DNA of 64,000 nucleotides from Monarcha castaneiventris obscurior (GCA_026261815.1 JAMPIT010000894.1:51681147-51745146), one strand, 5' to 3'; counted from the first letter of the stretch, positions 1 through 12,648 are shown. Numbers and translations are program-made. The notes: a model not told the origin generated them from the letters alone.

Positions 1-768
1 AGTTAACATGATTTACAACCACAGCAGCTCTCGTTTTTTGCAAACCTCACCTTCATATTTATGGTATTTCAGTTTTCAAACACTGCAGGTATGCAGTGTC
101 CTATTGATCTGTTCTTTTTACTCCTTATGAAAAACACAGACTTATTCCCAGCATTTCTTTGTAACGTAGACTGGTGACATCAGATTAGTAGGAAACATTA
201 ATAAACATAATAAAATTTTGAATGCTGATTTTACAACCCTTTGTCTTTTATACTTAGAAGCAAATGCATGAATTTACTGGTTACCGGGTGGAACTAAGTA
301 ATGTAATCAGATTATTATGCAATTCTGCCTTAAAGAAATATTTGATGGTTATTCTAACAGGAATTTACATAGATTATAACAGAATTTCAATTTAGGAAAA
401 TAATCCATAGAACTGGAAAAGAATGATTCAGGATATTACTTGGTTCACATAAAAGATGTTGTTTTATGTACTTTACATGTAGATGGTTCATCTTCTGTTA
501 CACATACCTGTCATTTTCTTCTGTACAAAGAGGGGAATTAGGGATAGTTGCTCTCCTTCTTAGGGAAAATGAAGTTGGAAAAATTATTTATTTTATATAT
601 AGATGCTGAAAAGAGAAAAACTGCAGAACAGGACTTGTGCTGTGTAAAACCAAACTTCTATTATTTGAAGTAGCAATAAAAATGCTATTTTAATATAGAT
701 AATGCAAGAATGGTTGATTCCTAATCAGAGTAGAATCCCTTTTTAAAATGCTGTAATTTGAAACACAC
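1..768 (-). other. RIC3: RIC3 intron 4 (5' part; continues off window)
   Basis: AT-rich non-coding sequence between the donor of exon 4 (GT at 768-767 on the minus strand) and the window edge. I see no further RIC3 exon here; the later exons lie outside the window. Confidence 0.7.
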
Positions 769-862
769 CTGTCATACGTCGGTCCTACTCTGTTGATTAA
801 TTTTTCCATAGCTTCTTCTGTCTCTCTCAGTCTTTCCTGGAGCTGAGTGAGTTCATAGTCAG
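769..862 (-). CDS. RIC3: RIC3 exon 4 (coiled-coil segment)
   Basis: This exon encodes the start of the RIC3 cytosolic coiled coil, with the readable stretches ELTQLQERLRETEEAMEK and LINRVGPTYDR. The charged heptad-like pattern and the LINRVGP tail match the vertebrate RIC3 family. The acceptor is TTTTACAG ending at 863 and the donor GTGTGT begins at 768. The exon is 94 nt long. It enters with two bases that complete a Thr codon begun in exon 3 and leaves with two bases of the next codon. In the family, the coiled coil supports receptor interaction and self-association; that role is known for the family and is not visible in the DNA. The exon is too short to be found as a free-standing ORF. 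Confidence 0.93.
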
Positions 863-3359
863 CTGTAAAACAAACAAAAAAAACCTCAATATCTGTTGGT
901 AGGAGCTGTGAAAATGTATCCCTGTCCCATTAGGACAGGTAGCAAATGCTGTACCAAATCAAAGTGGCTGTGAGCAAACTAAAACATTCAGCTTAGAGAG
1001 TTCTACCTACTATTCCTGGCCTAAGAAGGTGAAGAATGTTACCAGTGGTGATAGGACACACAGAGAGAACCTTCTTTCAAATGTTCCCAAGCTACCTCCC
1101 AATAAGCAGAGTGAGTGGGCCACTGGAAATGCCCTGGAGATTGCAGTTCAAGAAAAGAAAATACTGTGGGGGTTTCTGTGTGTTTGTTAGGTTGGTTTTT
1201 TCCTGTCTCCTGCAGAATTAATAGTTCACATGGAATTTCCCTCGTAAGACATCGGAAGCAGAAACAAAAGGTCAAAATTAGAAATTTGAGCATTTTCTAA
1301 TGAGTCCAAGGTTTGAGAAGCCACTTCTTTCTCAAAGAGAACGAAGTTCATGGGCTTGATGGCTTGAAGCCAACCCTGGCCAGATGTGCCAGGCTCACTG
1401 GGATGATTAACAGTGAGCCCATGGTGTCTGCCTGGGCAGCAAAGCCACGGCTGCAACTCTTTTAAAAAATGTGGCCATACTATTGTGGCCATAATACAAC
1501 AGTAGACACAGTGCAGGAACTTTTGAAAGCATTTTGAAAGCATTGACAGGCAAGGTGCAACAGCATGGATGCCAAAAACATGCTTGAACTCCTTGTTGGG
1601 CTTCTGTAGCTCATGCTCAAAATCCTACAGCTGAGACCCCATTGCTCCCCAGTGCAGGAGAAAATGAAACCAGCCTGGGTGAATGGAATATTCAGCTGCT
1701 TCAGGCACACCCATTAAAGCAGCACAAAGGCACAATGGAGCTTCACCATAGCAGGAATGGAGAAATCCATCCACAAACATCCTGTTTTTAGAAAGATCTC
1801 TGTTCTGCACGGCTTGTCATTACTTAATGCAACACTGATGTAATTATTTTGTATGTCTGAGACTTTAAAGAAAGAGGAAGGGAAATTGGCAAGGAGAAAG
1901 GAAGTTACTTCCGCCGAGTCACTGTGTAAGTGGTGATTCAGTCTTCAGGTTCCTAATGCAGTGACCTGTCCCCTGCTCTGCTACAGCTTGCCATGAATGC
2001 TCTAGGAATATAAATTAAGAGCTCTAGAAAAAGGCACAATAATTTCCACCATTAGTTCTTTGGGATATAATGATGGCAAAATGAACTTACTGCAAAGTTA
2101 CTTTCTCTTACCAAGCATCAGAGAAAAAAAAATGCAATTACCATTGCTAATATATTGCCCAAAATTGCCGGGCAATGCAGTACAAGTGCACTGGAGACAC
2201 AATCTACAGCACTGAGTACATTAGGTATTCCTAATATGTGCATTAATGTCAAGATAATTACAGCTATGTTAAGAGAATTACCTTCCTGCTACCACTTTCA
2301 ATAAAGCCCCAAGTACTTTTCTTTCCTATTACAGTTTAGCCAGCTAAACACAACACATTTAAATGCTGTAATGGTAACTACTCTTCCAATCCTCAGTAAT
2401 GAGCTTATTAATTTATCTAATAAGTGCCTACAAATACTTGAATCTATCTCACCAATGTTTAAGTAAAATCAAATTAACATTTCAGAATATTATTTGCTCT
2501 CTTTATTGCATGCATGAAAACTGTGCATTGCAAAACAAGGAAAGGGACAAATCAGGGAAGAGCCTGATGATGGCTAAGAATTCACCAATTCAAAAACATG
2601 AAGCTAGCTTTTATGGTATCTTTCTATGCTCTTACTAGATTAATAGGGATTGTAGAATAATTATAGCTGGACATCCTATTATCCATTTTTAATCATCAGC
2701 GACACAGCTTTTCAGCAAATCCAGGCAGTTAATTCACCAAACCTCATGAAAAGCCATTCCTTCCAGAGGGGCTTGGGATCAGGCTGCTATCACAGCCTCA
2801 CTGGCTGAATGAGATTAGAAAGTGACAGTGCAGTACAGTAATTCTTTTTAACTCTTGCTCATTCCAACACAGAAGATTCTGTGTGTATTTTGGGGTTTTT
2901 TTGGGGGGGAGGGAACATCAGCTTTATAGTGATGTTCCCAGTGATGCACCCAGAAGTTGAAGAACCCTGTTGGACTGGCTGGATGAGATTAGAAAGTGAC
3001 AGTGCAGTACAGTAATTCTTTTTAACTCTTGCTCATTCCAACACAGAAGATTCTGTGTGTATTTTGGGGTTTTTTTGGGGGGGAGGGAACATCAGCTTTA
3101 TAGTGATGTTCCCAGTGATGCACCCAGAAGTTGAAGAACCCTGTTGGACTGGCTGGATGAGATTAGAAAGTGACAGTGCAGTACAGTAATTCTTTTTAAC
3201 TCTTGCTCATTCAAACACAGAAGATTCTGTGGGTTTTTTGGGTTTTTCTTGGGGGGAGGGAACATCAGCTTCACAGTGATGTTCCCAGTGATGCACCCAG
3301 AAGTTGAAGAACCCTGTTGGACCATTACAGAGTCAACAGCTACACAGAGTCCCACTCAC
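863..3359 (-). other. RIC3: RIC3 intron 3
   Basis: Non-coding AT-rich intron of about 2.5 kb between exons 3 and 4. Apart from the 174-bp tandem repeat at its exon-3 end I see no coding sequence or recognisable element. Confidence 0.8.
2811..3323. repeat. Three tandem 174-bp units with a hairpin
   Basis: Units start at 2811, 2985 and 3159, giving an exact 174-bp period. The first two are nearly identical and the third has a few changes. Each unit contains a 10-bp inverted repeat (GGGAACATCA, 9-base loop, TGATGTTCCC) at 2911-2939, 3085-3113 and 3258-3286, preceded by a G/T-rich run. The block ends only about 36 bp from the exon 3 donor site of RIC3. No family is recognised. Confidence 0.9.
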
Positions 3360-3438
3360 TGATTTTCCTCTTCATGTTCCCAGGAGTAGCAGGAGGGCAT
3401 TTCCGCTCTGCTGGAGTAGTTCTTCCCTTGGAAGCCAG
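3360..3438 (-). CDS. RIC3: RIC3 exon 3 (linker after second membrane segment)
   Basis: This short 79-nt exon has the readable peptide LASKGRTTPAERKC followed by PPATPGNMKRKI. It matches the family's Ser-Lys-Gly-rich linker between the second hydrophobic segment and the coiled coil. The acceptor CATCAG ends at 3439 and the donor GTGAGT starts at 3359. The length is 3n+1, exactly what is needed to join phase-0 exon 2 to exon 4, and this phase agreement is the strongest support. A different frame of the same DNA stays open for longer, so a simple ORF search misses the correct frame. Confidence 0.9.
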
Positions 3439-4025
3439 CTGATGAGGAAAAAAACACGGCCCTTCTATGAGTTACAACAACAGCAACAGATAAGCCCCAG
3501 AGAAAAAATACAGAAAACTGAAGCCAGCCAGAAGGCAGCCCCAGAACAGCGCACACAGCTGCAAAACCATGAAAGATGCCTGGGAGATTTTGTCAGCTGA
3601 AAACTCCTGTAAGACTCTTGGAACAAATAACAACACGTGACATATACAGCACATATAATATGTAGCCACTTAAAACAGGGAAAAGAATACTATGGATATA
3701 TTCAAAATTAATCTAACATTGCTCTAGATACGCACATTTTCCAGGGGAAGAAAAATCCTTCTAAAAATTTTAACAGGTCAGAGGCCAATTCAGGATCAGA
3801 GAAATCCTTCCCTGCATTCTTAGCTACAGTATTTGAAATAGCAAAACTCACAGGATACTCCAAACTTTTGACCACCAGGCAAAAGTCCAGCATAAGCATT
3901 TTTTTGAGCACAGCTGAAATGGAACAAGGTACTGAAATGGAACAAGGTACTGAAATGAGAGCATCATTTTTTTTTCAAAGTTTTTCGAGTTTTTTCCCTG
4001 ACTTTTCAATTTATGTTGGTCTTAC
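3439..4025 (-). other. RIC3: RIC3 intron 2
   Basis: Intron of 587 bp between exons 2 and 3, with donor GTAAG at 4025. A 14-15-bp direct duplication (GAAATGGAACAAGGTACT-like) lies at 3916-3955. Nothing else is recognisable. Confidence 0.8.
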
Positions 4026-4249
4026 CTTAAATAAAATGTACAGGATATACAAGAAGATGCCAAATCCATATATAGGGATAATCTGTCCCACAAGACCTCT
4101 CCCAGTTCCACCAGTGCTTCCACTACCACCTCCACCTGCCTTGGCTTTGGCAACTGCTTCAGTGAGGTGAGACCTTGGGAAATGGGGGACAGCTCGGCTG
4201 TCAGGAGTGGCGTGGGAATGCATCCTCGGTGGAAAGCGACCGAGCTTCC
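4026..4249 (-). CDS. RIC3: RIC3 exon 2 (luminal linker and second hydrophobic segment)
   Basis: This 224-nt exon encodes about 75 residues. It begins GKLGRFPPRMH, passes through a His/Pro/Ser-rich stretch and PRSHLTEAVAKAKAGGG, then a Gly/Ser/Thr linker. It ends with the hydrophobic helix GLVGQIIPIYGFGIFLYILY-ILFK. This Gly-rich linker followed by the QIIPIYGFGIFLYILYILFK-type membrane segment is diagnostic for RIC3. The acceptor follows a T-rich tract (minus strand) and ends at 4250; the donor GTAAG starts at 4025. The exon enters with two bases completing the Gly codon started in exon 1 and leaves in phase 0. I see no frameshift or stop. Confidence 0.96.
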
Positions 4250-5439
4250 CTGCAAAAAAAAAAACCACAGTGATCATTTCCCTTCCATTATTTCCACCCT
4301 TTTACATGTAGCATAAACCTGCAGCAGGTGCAAGTAACCTATTTTCTCTGTTTGTAAATTCACCACCACTGATAAGTATGTAACTTGTTGGACAAAATCT
4401 GTAAAGTCAGACCTCAGCCTCTTGTGATGTGCAGTGCTGAGAGTTAGGTGTTACTTAAAGCCGTTTACTCCTAGCGATTTTATTCCTACACAAGTAGGAG
4501 TAGAATCACACAATTAAAATCTCTCGATTTTAAGCAGAGGAAGAGCTGGCAGGGCAATTAACAAAACATGGACTTTAACAGGCATATTCTTGTCCAAAGA
4601 GCTGATGGATCAGTATCTCCAGCAGGATGAAATGCCGAATTCCTACTTGTTTCTCTCCTCAAAACCCCCCCAAAAACATATCATTTTTCCACTGTGAGCC
4701 TGATCTTTCACTGTTGCCCAAAGGCATATTAATGTATAAATGCATTAATGTATAAAATCATTATCCACTTAACAGCCTGACACATGACTGCAGTGTTTGC
4801 CCAGCAGAAACTTTTGGCTACTGCCATAAAAAATAGTATTTTACCTGATTTTACCAACCGGGTGAGTAATGAAAGATTAAGAAAAATGGTGTTACCTCAA
4901 GCTGTTCTCCTTAAAAAGGTCTAAGATAAAGCAACATAAGAAAGGAGACTGAATATAGCCCAGGACATATTATCTGTGGCATTTTATAGGGAAAAAAATC
5001 AGAGGTTTCTAACCTTTCTAGGCAGAGCTAATTTAACACAAGAAAGGAGAGCAAGCATAAATGGATGTACAGATGCTAGAGGCAGACTGCAGAGAGCCTG
5101 AAACAGTGCTGCAGATGATTTCATGCAACTGAAAGGCACAAGAACCTCAATAAATGTAAGCTCATGCATTATTCCATTTTCTTGCTGCCATAGATTCAAC
5201 AATTTTGCTGTGAAATTCACTTTTTTACTCCTCTGTGTAGCTGACATCCTGCTTTCCATCTCCATATCCAGCTTGAACATGCACCTTCACTCCCTTCCAC
5301 CGACTGGTGCTGATGCCATGATGATTTTTTGCCTTTTATTTTATACTCCTGTTATGCCTTTTTACAACTTTTGTATTCTTAGTGCTTTTTGCCAGCATTC
5401 TTGGACTTGTTTTTTAAGCTAGGAGCCGAAACATTTTAG

Positions 5440-5775
5440 AGGTTTCGTAGTCAGGCATCAGTCTCCCCAGGCCCCAAGCTCCTCTCCAGAACACATTTTG
5501 TAAACTGATATAGAACCATCCAGGGGAAGGTTCCTTGGGGAGGGGGGCTCATTTAAGCCTCTCATTGGGGAATTTATGATAGATATGCTAATTGGTAAAA
5601 CCTCTAATGTTAGACCAGATCTTTTGGGGGTGGGAACTGAGGGGTGCATCGAGGTGCATTCGACCTGGATGTTGTGCACCTAAGGATCCTTAAAATAAAT
5701 ACCAAGGTAAAATCCCTTTTTTTCCCTTCTAACTGTGTTTGCCTCTTGATTTTAAGACCAGGAAAAGGCATCAGT
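5440..5775 (+). mobile_element. Probable solo LTR of an avian ERV (5' border uncertain)
   Basis: The segment has the make-up of a retroviral LTR 3' half. A promoter-like part includes ATGCTAATTGG near 5585. It is followed by GGTGCATCGAGGTGCATTCG and a polyadenylation signal AATAAA at 5694-5699, then a T-rich, GTGTTTG-containing U5-like tail to about 5760. The motif order resembles LTR-B of the palindrome (18282-18850), but the sequences are clearly diverged. No internal retroviral sequence flanks it. The exact TG and CA ends and a target duplication could not be set by eye. Confidence 0.5.
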
Positions 5776-8700
5776 GCTGAGCTGAATTACTCAGCTACTC
5801 TGCCAAGGAATCTGGTGGCAGAAGGCACTGGATGGAAGCACCAGAGCCAGGGGCTGCCAGGCTGGGCTGCAGCTCACTCCCTGATCCCAGCTGGAAAACT
5901 CCCCCTCCCTGGTACACATGGCCTGGATGCTGCTGCCTGGTGCTGGGACAAGCTGCCTGTGCTTGCAGAAAGAAAAAGAAAAGCAGGTTTGTAGTGGCAC
6001 TGAAAAGAACTAACTTTACTTCTGCGAGTGCGCAGCTGCAAATACTTTTATGAGACACAAGAGAATAATTGAATTAACATTTGGTCTTGCTAGGAAACAC
6101 CATCACAGGCAGCTAAATTCCTGAGCACAGAAAATTGCAGTAAACACTTCTTAGGAAGTGCTATCAATAATTCATGAAGTTCCACTATTAAAACCACATT
6201 TTTCTTAGTAGATGATAGCACCCATTCCGTGAGTTCTTTAGTGTAACTGCCAGGGTACGCCACCACTGACCAAACCCACTCCCAGATTAGCTTAACTTGG
6301 AGGAAGCTGTTGTCATGCACTTAAATTTTAGTGAATTATTCAAAGTCTGTGATGGAAAGCAGAGCATCTTATTTACAAGAAAGTCCCCCTGCTCTGGCAG
6401 CAATGCCCTGTAGCAGTAGGTCACTGTGGAAATGAGTGTGATGTCGTGCAGAGAGCAGCAGCACTGGGGTGGGGGATGAAGCAGCAGGGTAGGTAAATAT
6501 TTGTAAAACATCTTATACTTATGCAAATATTATTTATTGAAAAAAAAAGATATTAAGAAAGCAGAAAATAATTGACAAAGGCAAAACTATTTAAAGTGAA
6601 TAGTTTTCTAAATTATCCACAAGACCTCGTTTGTGCTTTAAAATATTCACTTCAATTAAATATAATCAGGCCGAGGGGACAGACACCAGACATTTCATTA
6701 CCAAAATAATTTTAAAGGGGAATTTCATGGCTTCTATTTCTAAACCTACCCAATTGATTTTACACTTCTATAATTATTTCAGTAATAAACAAATACTATC
6801 TTCCAGAGTTTTTTATTGTGAAGAAGCCCTGCAAATTACACAGGAAATTGAGGGCACGGGCAACTGGAAAGCAACATATTCACAAAGCACAGTATATAAA
6901 TGGAAAATATAACGATTTGGGTGCCACTGTGACTTGACTTGAACAAGATCCCACATTTCCAAGGATGAAACAAACCACTTTCAAATGGAGACAGCAACAC
7001 ACTCTCCATCAAGAAAATCAAGTGACACTTGATGAGCACAGAAGGGCCCGTGTTGGGTTCTTGTTGGCCACCCCATCCAGCTGCCAGGGGGATGGTGTGT
7101 ACTTCAACAGGATATTTTCCATGCTGGGGGAAAAGCACTAACTCCAGGTAGCTTTGAAGGGTGCCACAGTGCTGCTCTGCTTTGGAAACACTTCCCATCT
7201 CCCCTGTGACAGCCCGAGGGCAGCCTTCATGCAGACTGATTGCTGTGTGTGATAACTCCATCAGCTACACCCTACCCGGCTTTGCAATCTTTTTACCTAG
7301 GATTTCTCCTATACATCTAATAATTTTGTCAGTTTTAATGCTTCAAATCAACTTTGCAAACCCGCTACAGGGCAAGCAGAGCATATTTTGTCTAACCCTG
7401 TCCCTTCAACAGCTTTAAGTCCAAAAATGAAATTATGGCCCAGCCAACATTTGTGTTGTTTGAAAGACTGTCTGTTTCTGAATGTAGATGAAGTCCTTAA
7501 TGGCATTTTCACAGGAGAATGACTGTGGGGTTTTTAATCTTGTAACAATATTAACACTCAACTGAAAAGAGGCAAATCTTAAAAACTGTATTTACAACGC
7601 AATGAACCAACAACCAACCAAATGATGATACTCAGGCCATTCAAGCATCTTTTTCCAAGAAAGCTGTTACGTGTTCTACTTAATGGGTTTTAGGAATTGC
7701 TACTGAGCCCAACTTGACTATTTATAAAGTTATCTAGACTTACGTTACTGTACTATTCAGCAACTCCTAATCTAGGTAATGTCTCTCTGCCACATCTGGC
7801 CAGCTGTAAAACACTGGGATACATATGCACACGTATAATAAAAGGATAAAGTTTGACACACGGTACACACAGGCTGTTGCTACATGAAGTTTGCACTTCA
7901 TTCATCAGATTTATGACACATGACTTCATTTATAAGATGTGTGTGTTGTTCAGACTCCAGACACGTAGGAGGAGGGCTGGAGATGGGAAATGTCAGTCTG
8001 GGAAGTGCATGTGACTTGTCCAAGCTGAAAGCAAGGGATGCTATTCTCATGGATTCTCTAATTTCAAGCAAGCTGCTCCTCAGAGGCACCCACAGTTCTG
8101 CTCATGCTCTGCAGGAGATCTTCTGCCTTTTGGTTTTTGTTTCCATCCCATAACTATGGCTACACAACTTTGGTCTGGAAATGCTAAGATTAAGCGTGTT
8201 TTTTCCAAGTAAGACATTCACTATTCCTTACTCTGCACTCATAACAAACTAAACAGAAAGCCCCAAGAACAAACAAACGTGACAGTGGGATACAGAACTC
8301 TGCTCCTGCCTCAGAAATGTAAATTCCAGTCCTCCATCCTATCTTTAAACTACTCTGGCTCCCACATTTAGGGATGCTTAGGTGCTATTTACATTTTCCT
8401 GATAAAACCACCATTTTTTCAGACAATCATAGGGATCAGAGATGAAACTCAGTTCTGTGAGATCCAAAACTCAAGAAATTTTGCACATTTTTCTCCCCTG
8501 CTGTGCTGGACTTGCTATTTAAAGAAGATGTGTCCTCTAAGGAAAGCTTTTGCTAAGTAGGCTCTGCAGGACCTCCCTCTCTGGTCGAAGCCAATAAAGA
8601 CCCATTCATACTGCTGCCTTCACCTCAGCACACTTGAATCAATCTTTAGCCCTTCTCAGCTGTGCATTTTCATAAACTATTTATTTCCTCCCTCTCTCTG

Positions 8701-9027
8701 TCCAATGAGATGAATTAGCTGCAAGTTCTGAAGCTGCAAGTGGCAACATAGAGCAAGACACAGTGACTCCATGATGATGGAACTTTCTCTAGACAAAATG
8801 TCCTTCTGGGTTTTCTTGCGTTTTTGGTATAACAGCTTAGAATAATCTGTACAGAACCTGTTTTCTTGACATTTAACCAAATTCTCTTTCAAGCCACTAT
8901 ATAATTTCTACTGCCATTCTCCACCCTCTAATTTCTCCAACGTGTCTGCCCACAGAAAGCCCAAGTAATTATTCCTTTTCTAACACTACCAATTCAGTTT
9001 TAGGCACCACAATATAAAAAAGACATT

Positions 9028-9100
9028 AGGCTATTAGAGAGTGTCCAAAGGAGGGCCACGAGCATGGCCAATGGTCTGCAGGAAAAATCTCCATTTTCTT
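9028..9100 (+). mobile_element. Short old CR1 LINE fragment
   Basis: The stretch GAGTGTCCAAAGGAGGGCCA followed by CGAGCATGGCCAA resembles the CR1 ORF2 3' region in plus orientation. It is short and diverged, so the family call rests on this core only. Confidence 0.45.
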
Positions 9101-10464
9101 CAGGACACCAGCAGGCAACTGATGTGTGCATTGCACAAATTCAAGCTGAGCAGAGGGGTTACCTAAAGTGCCATATATATATTTTTTGTAAAGCTGATGA
9201 AACTTGATTGTTCACAAGAATGCAGAGCTTGCTACTGTCATGGAGCTGTAAGGTTTTTCTGAAATTACCAGCTCAGAGTAGCTTTACAAAATGCATGGCA
9301 TGTGTTTATGAACCCTAGACTTGAATTGTACCTTTTAAACTGCTATCAGGTCCCCTTTTAGCTCCTCTTTAACAAAAGCTGAACATTTTAATGCCTGTCT
9401 ATGAAGTCAGTTAGGATCGTGATACAAACACAGTAAGTTCTTTAAGTAAGCTTTGTCATACACGTGAAAGCATTACTGTGAAAAAGAACAACATTCCTCT
9501 CTGAAAGATAATATTCACTTCTATAGCTCTGTGCTCACCATTTTCCTAAAAGAGACCTCTGAAAATGGCTTTATTAGAGAAAGTGCCATTTCCATGCTCA
9601 AAGCCTGTTTTGTTTAAAAGCCTTCTGGTAACACTGAGTTCTAACAAATGGTACTAAATTTTAAGCATGTTTTATTCAGAGACATTTTGCCCCCAAGACT
9701 ACAATAAGCCCTTTATTAACTTCAAGAATGACATGATTACCTCAAGCCCCTGAAACTCCTGTCAGGTAACTGCAGTAATCAGTGCACCGAAGAGGACGAC
9801 TAATGACAGAGATATGAATTGAGCAGTTCAATCAAGATTTATTCTTCCAATAAAGAAAAATAACTTCAAGTGAAATAAAGATTGGTCTAGAGCAGGTGTA
9901 ATGAAATCCCTGCTGAAAATACGGACTATAAACTCTCATCTGAAATTGATCAGCTGAGTTGTTGCATCCTCAGCCAAAGACAGGTTCTGGGGTACAACAG
10001 GGGAGCAGTGCTGGGTGCTCGTGCTGCACCAGGCACACACTGATCTGTGCTGCCCTGTGATCTCTGCAGGAATGATGGAAAGTATTTACAATATTGAGGA
10101 TGGAAAGAGTATTTGTGTTCCCTATTTTAAGCATTTAACTGCAGCTGTGCCACCCTATCACAGCACTGCTCAAGGCCAGCTGTGCTAGAACAGCTACAAG
10201 CATCATTCATTAGGCAGATGGCACTGAAAATAATCGGGAGACAGATTTGTTGCTGGGTTTTTTAAAGCTTTTTTAAAGTTTCTCTGTCAGATCCACCTGC
10301 AGCCAAAGAGAGAAGCACCACAACATGAACTGACAACTTCCAAGGACTGCACTGCTGTGGGAAAACAGCAAGTCAAATTCCAACATCTGGTACCACTGTG
10401 GGATCAGGTGGGAGCCGTGCAGGGCCAGAGGCTAATGGGGAGCCAGGTACCACCTCCCACATCT

Positions 10465-11295
10465 GCTCCCATCCCTGCTGGCTGCCGGGGCTCTATGGGG
10501 CCCTGCTCCCATCCCTGCTGGGCCTTTATGGGGCCCTGCTCCCATCCCTGCTGGCTGCTGGGCCTTTATGGGGCCCTGTTCCCATCCCTGCTGGGTCTTT
10601 ATGGGGCCCTGTTCCCATCCCTGCTGGGTCTTTATGGGGCCCTGCTCCCATCCCTGCTGGCTGCTGGGCCTTTATGGGGCCCTGCTCCCATCCCTGCTGG
10701 CTGCTGGGCCTTTATGGGGCCCTGTTCCCATCCCTGCTGGGCCTTTATGGGGCCCTGTTCCCATCCCTGCTGGGTCTTTATGGGGCCCTGCTCCCATCCC
10801 TGCTGGCTGCTGGGCCTTTATGGGGCCCTGCTCCCATCCCTGCTGGCTGCTGGGCCTTTATGGGGCCCTGTTCCCATCCCTGCTGGGCCTTTATGGGGCC
10901 CTGTTCCCATCCCTGCTGGGTCTTTATGGGGCCCTGCTCCCATCCCTGCTGGCTGCTGGGCCTTTATGGGGCCCTGCTCCCATCCCTGCCGGGGCTCTAT
11001 GGGGCCCTGCTCCCATCCCTGCTGGGTCTTTATGGGGCCCTGCTCCCATCCCTGCTGGCTGCTGGGCCTTTATGGGGCCCTGCTCCCATCCCTGCTGGGC
11101 CTTTATGGGGCCCTGCTCCCATCCCTGCTGGGCCTCTATGGGGCCCTGCTCCCATCCCTGATGGCTGCTGCGCCTCTATGGGGCCCTGCTCCCATCCCTG
11201 CTGGGCCTCTATGGGGCCCTGCTCCCATCCCTGCTGGGCCTCTATGGGGCCCTGCTCCCATCCCTGCTGGCTGCTGGGCCTCTATGGGGCCCTGC
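10465..11295. repeat. GC-rich minisatellite, 33-bp unit with 40-bp variant
   Basis: Roughly two dozen head-to-tail copies of a 33-bp unit built from TCCCATCCCTGCTGG and GCCTTTATGGGGCCCTG. A 40-bp variant carries an extra GGCTGCT. Because 33 is divisible by three, long open frames appear on the plus strand (up to 337 codons), but they are only repeat translations. It lies in RIC3 intron 1, about 1.2 kb from exon 1. Variant order (CTGCTCCC versus CTGTTCCC, CTTTATGG versus CTCTATGG) suggests higher-order duplication. Confidence 0.95.
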
Positions 11296-12518
11296 ACTGT
11301 GCCCTCACAGTGCTGCTCTTGATGTGCTGCCAAAAACTCAGCCCCATTTCAGGTTTTCAGCGTGAGGACATTCTCCAATGGAACTATAAACCTGTAGATC
11401 TACAGTGCTGACCAACCCATTTTCAAGGTTTTGAAGACCAAAAATACACGTGGTAACCATGACAGTGCTGTTGTGGCACGGAAATCCTGTATTTGGCTTC
11501 AACGAAACGTTTTAGCAGTAACTTCAGCCTGAACGTCCTTAGAAAGCCCTGAAATGAAACACTAAATGAAATCCATGTCACTGAAGTGTGCAGACATGGA
11601 AGAAGCAGGCTGCTGGAAGGATGCACAAAACAGTCACTGAACACGAGCCCCTGTGGGACAGCATCCAGAAGAACCTGTAAGCTCCCTGTGCTTCCACCAG
11701 CCTCACCTCTGGCTTGCAGGCAGCCCTGGGCAAAACTCCTTCTCTGCCAAGACTCGGGGTTATGATACCAGCTACTTTTGTGAAGTGCCTTGGGGAAAGA
11801 AAACTCCCTACAGTAAAAGGCAATGGGCATAAAAAGGATGGGAGATGCTTGTATGAACCTGTTCCTTGAGAACTTAAGAGAGGACATGCAGAGTGGGAGG
11901 GCAGGCAGGAAGGACACAGCTTGGGGGCTGCAGGGACAGGGCATGAGCCTAAAATGAACCTAAAATCACATGGCCACAACATTATGAGAATCTGGTGCAT
12001 GAAAACAAAAGCTTAAATCGCTGGCGTAGGAAACTGAACAATGAAGGCGATTCAAATGGATTTTTATTTCATATGCAACAACGTAAGCATTCCGTACACA
12101 ACATAACAAAATAATGAAGGAATGTATTGCAATGAAAAAACAGAGAGAACAAAAAAAGTGGAATGAGTATGTCACTGTTCTGAAGCTTTAATACCCCACA
12201 CATAAATAAAATGAAATTTGGAAGATTTTCAACTGGGTATTTTTTTAAAGCAAAGATCACAGCGGTACCCACGAATGACTCCTCCGGCACTCCACACGTC
12301 GCTAAGGAAGGAGCGCGGGGGAAGCGACCCGCGAGGGGGGAGCTACGCTACGTTTGTTTCCATACCCGGCGGCGGAGCTCCCTGCGTGCGGCCCCGGCCC
12401 CTCACGGAGCCCCTCACGGCCCGCCCGTCCCGGCCTCACCCCGCGCCGCTGCCCGAGCGGGGCCGTCCCGGGCCGGGGAGGGACAAGGGGGGGGCGGCGG
12501 CGAGGAGCGGCCTCTTAC

Positions 12519-12648
12519 CCTCGGGCGGCGCGGCGCCGGGCTCCTGCCTGCCGCCGGCCCGGGGAAGGAAGGTGCGCGGCAGCAGGAGGGAGAGGCAGAG
12601 CACCAGGCAGGACACGGCGGCCACCCGGCAGCACGTCCAGGCCGCCAT
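12519..12648 (-). CDS. RIC3: RIC3 exon 1 with start codon (partial gene, N-terminus)
   Basis: RIC3 is an endoplasmic-reticulum membrane chaperone that promotes folding and assembly of nicotinic acetylcholine receptors (notably alpha7) and 5-HT3 receptors. Exon 1 starts at ATG 12648 and encodes 43 codons plus one base. It opens MAAWTCCRVAAVSCLVLCLS, continues with LLLPRTFLPR and ends in a Pro/Glu-rich stretch. Residues 9-24 form the first hydrophobic segment (signal anchor or cleaved signal). The donor GTAAGAG follows at 12518. This start was chosen because it gives the hydrophobic N-terminus at the family position and sits in GCCGCCATGG context; an ATG five codons upstream in frame is possible but would lengthen the N-terminus. 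Together with exons 2-4 about 175 residues are readable, under half of a typical RIC3. The C-terminal half is outside the window. Confidence 0.95.

Larger units (their letters stand above)
4250..12518 (-). other. RIC3: RIC3 intron 1
   Basis: Large first intron of about 8.3 kb. It holds a probable solo LTR (5440-5775), a small CR1 fragment (9028-9100), possibly a second reversed one near 9340-9405, and a GC-rich minisatellite (10465-11295). The rest is AT-rich unique-looking sequence with no supportable exon. A POU-type octamer ATGCAAAT is present near 6523. Confidence 0.75.

Noticed and set aside
10357..11411. Long open frames of 321 and 337 codons in the plus strand.
   Set aside because: They are translations of the 33/40-bp minisatellite; the unit length keeps all copies in frame. 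No start context or domain supports a gene.
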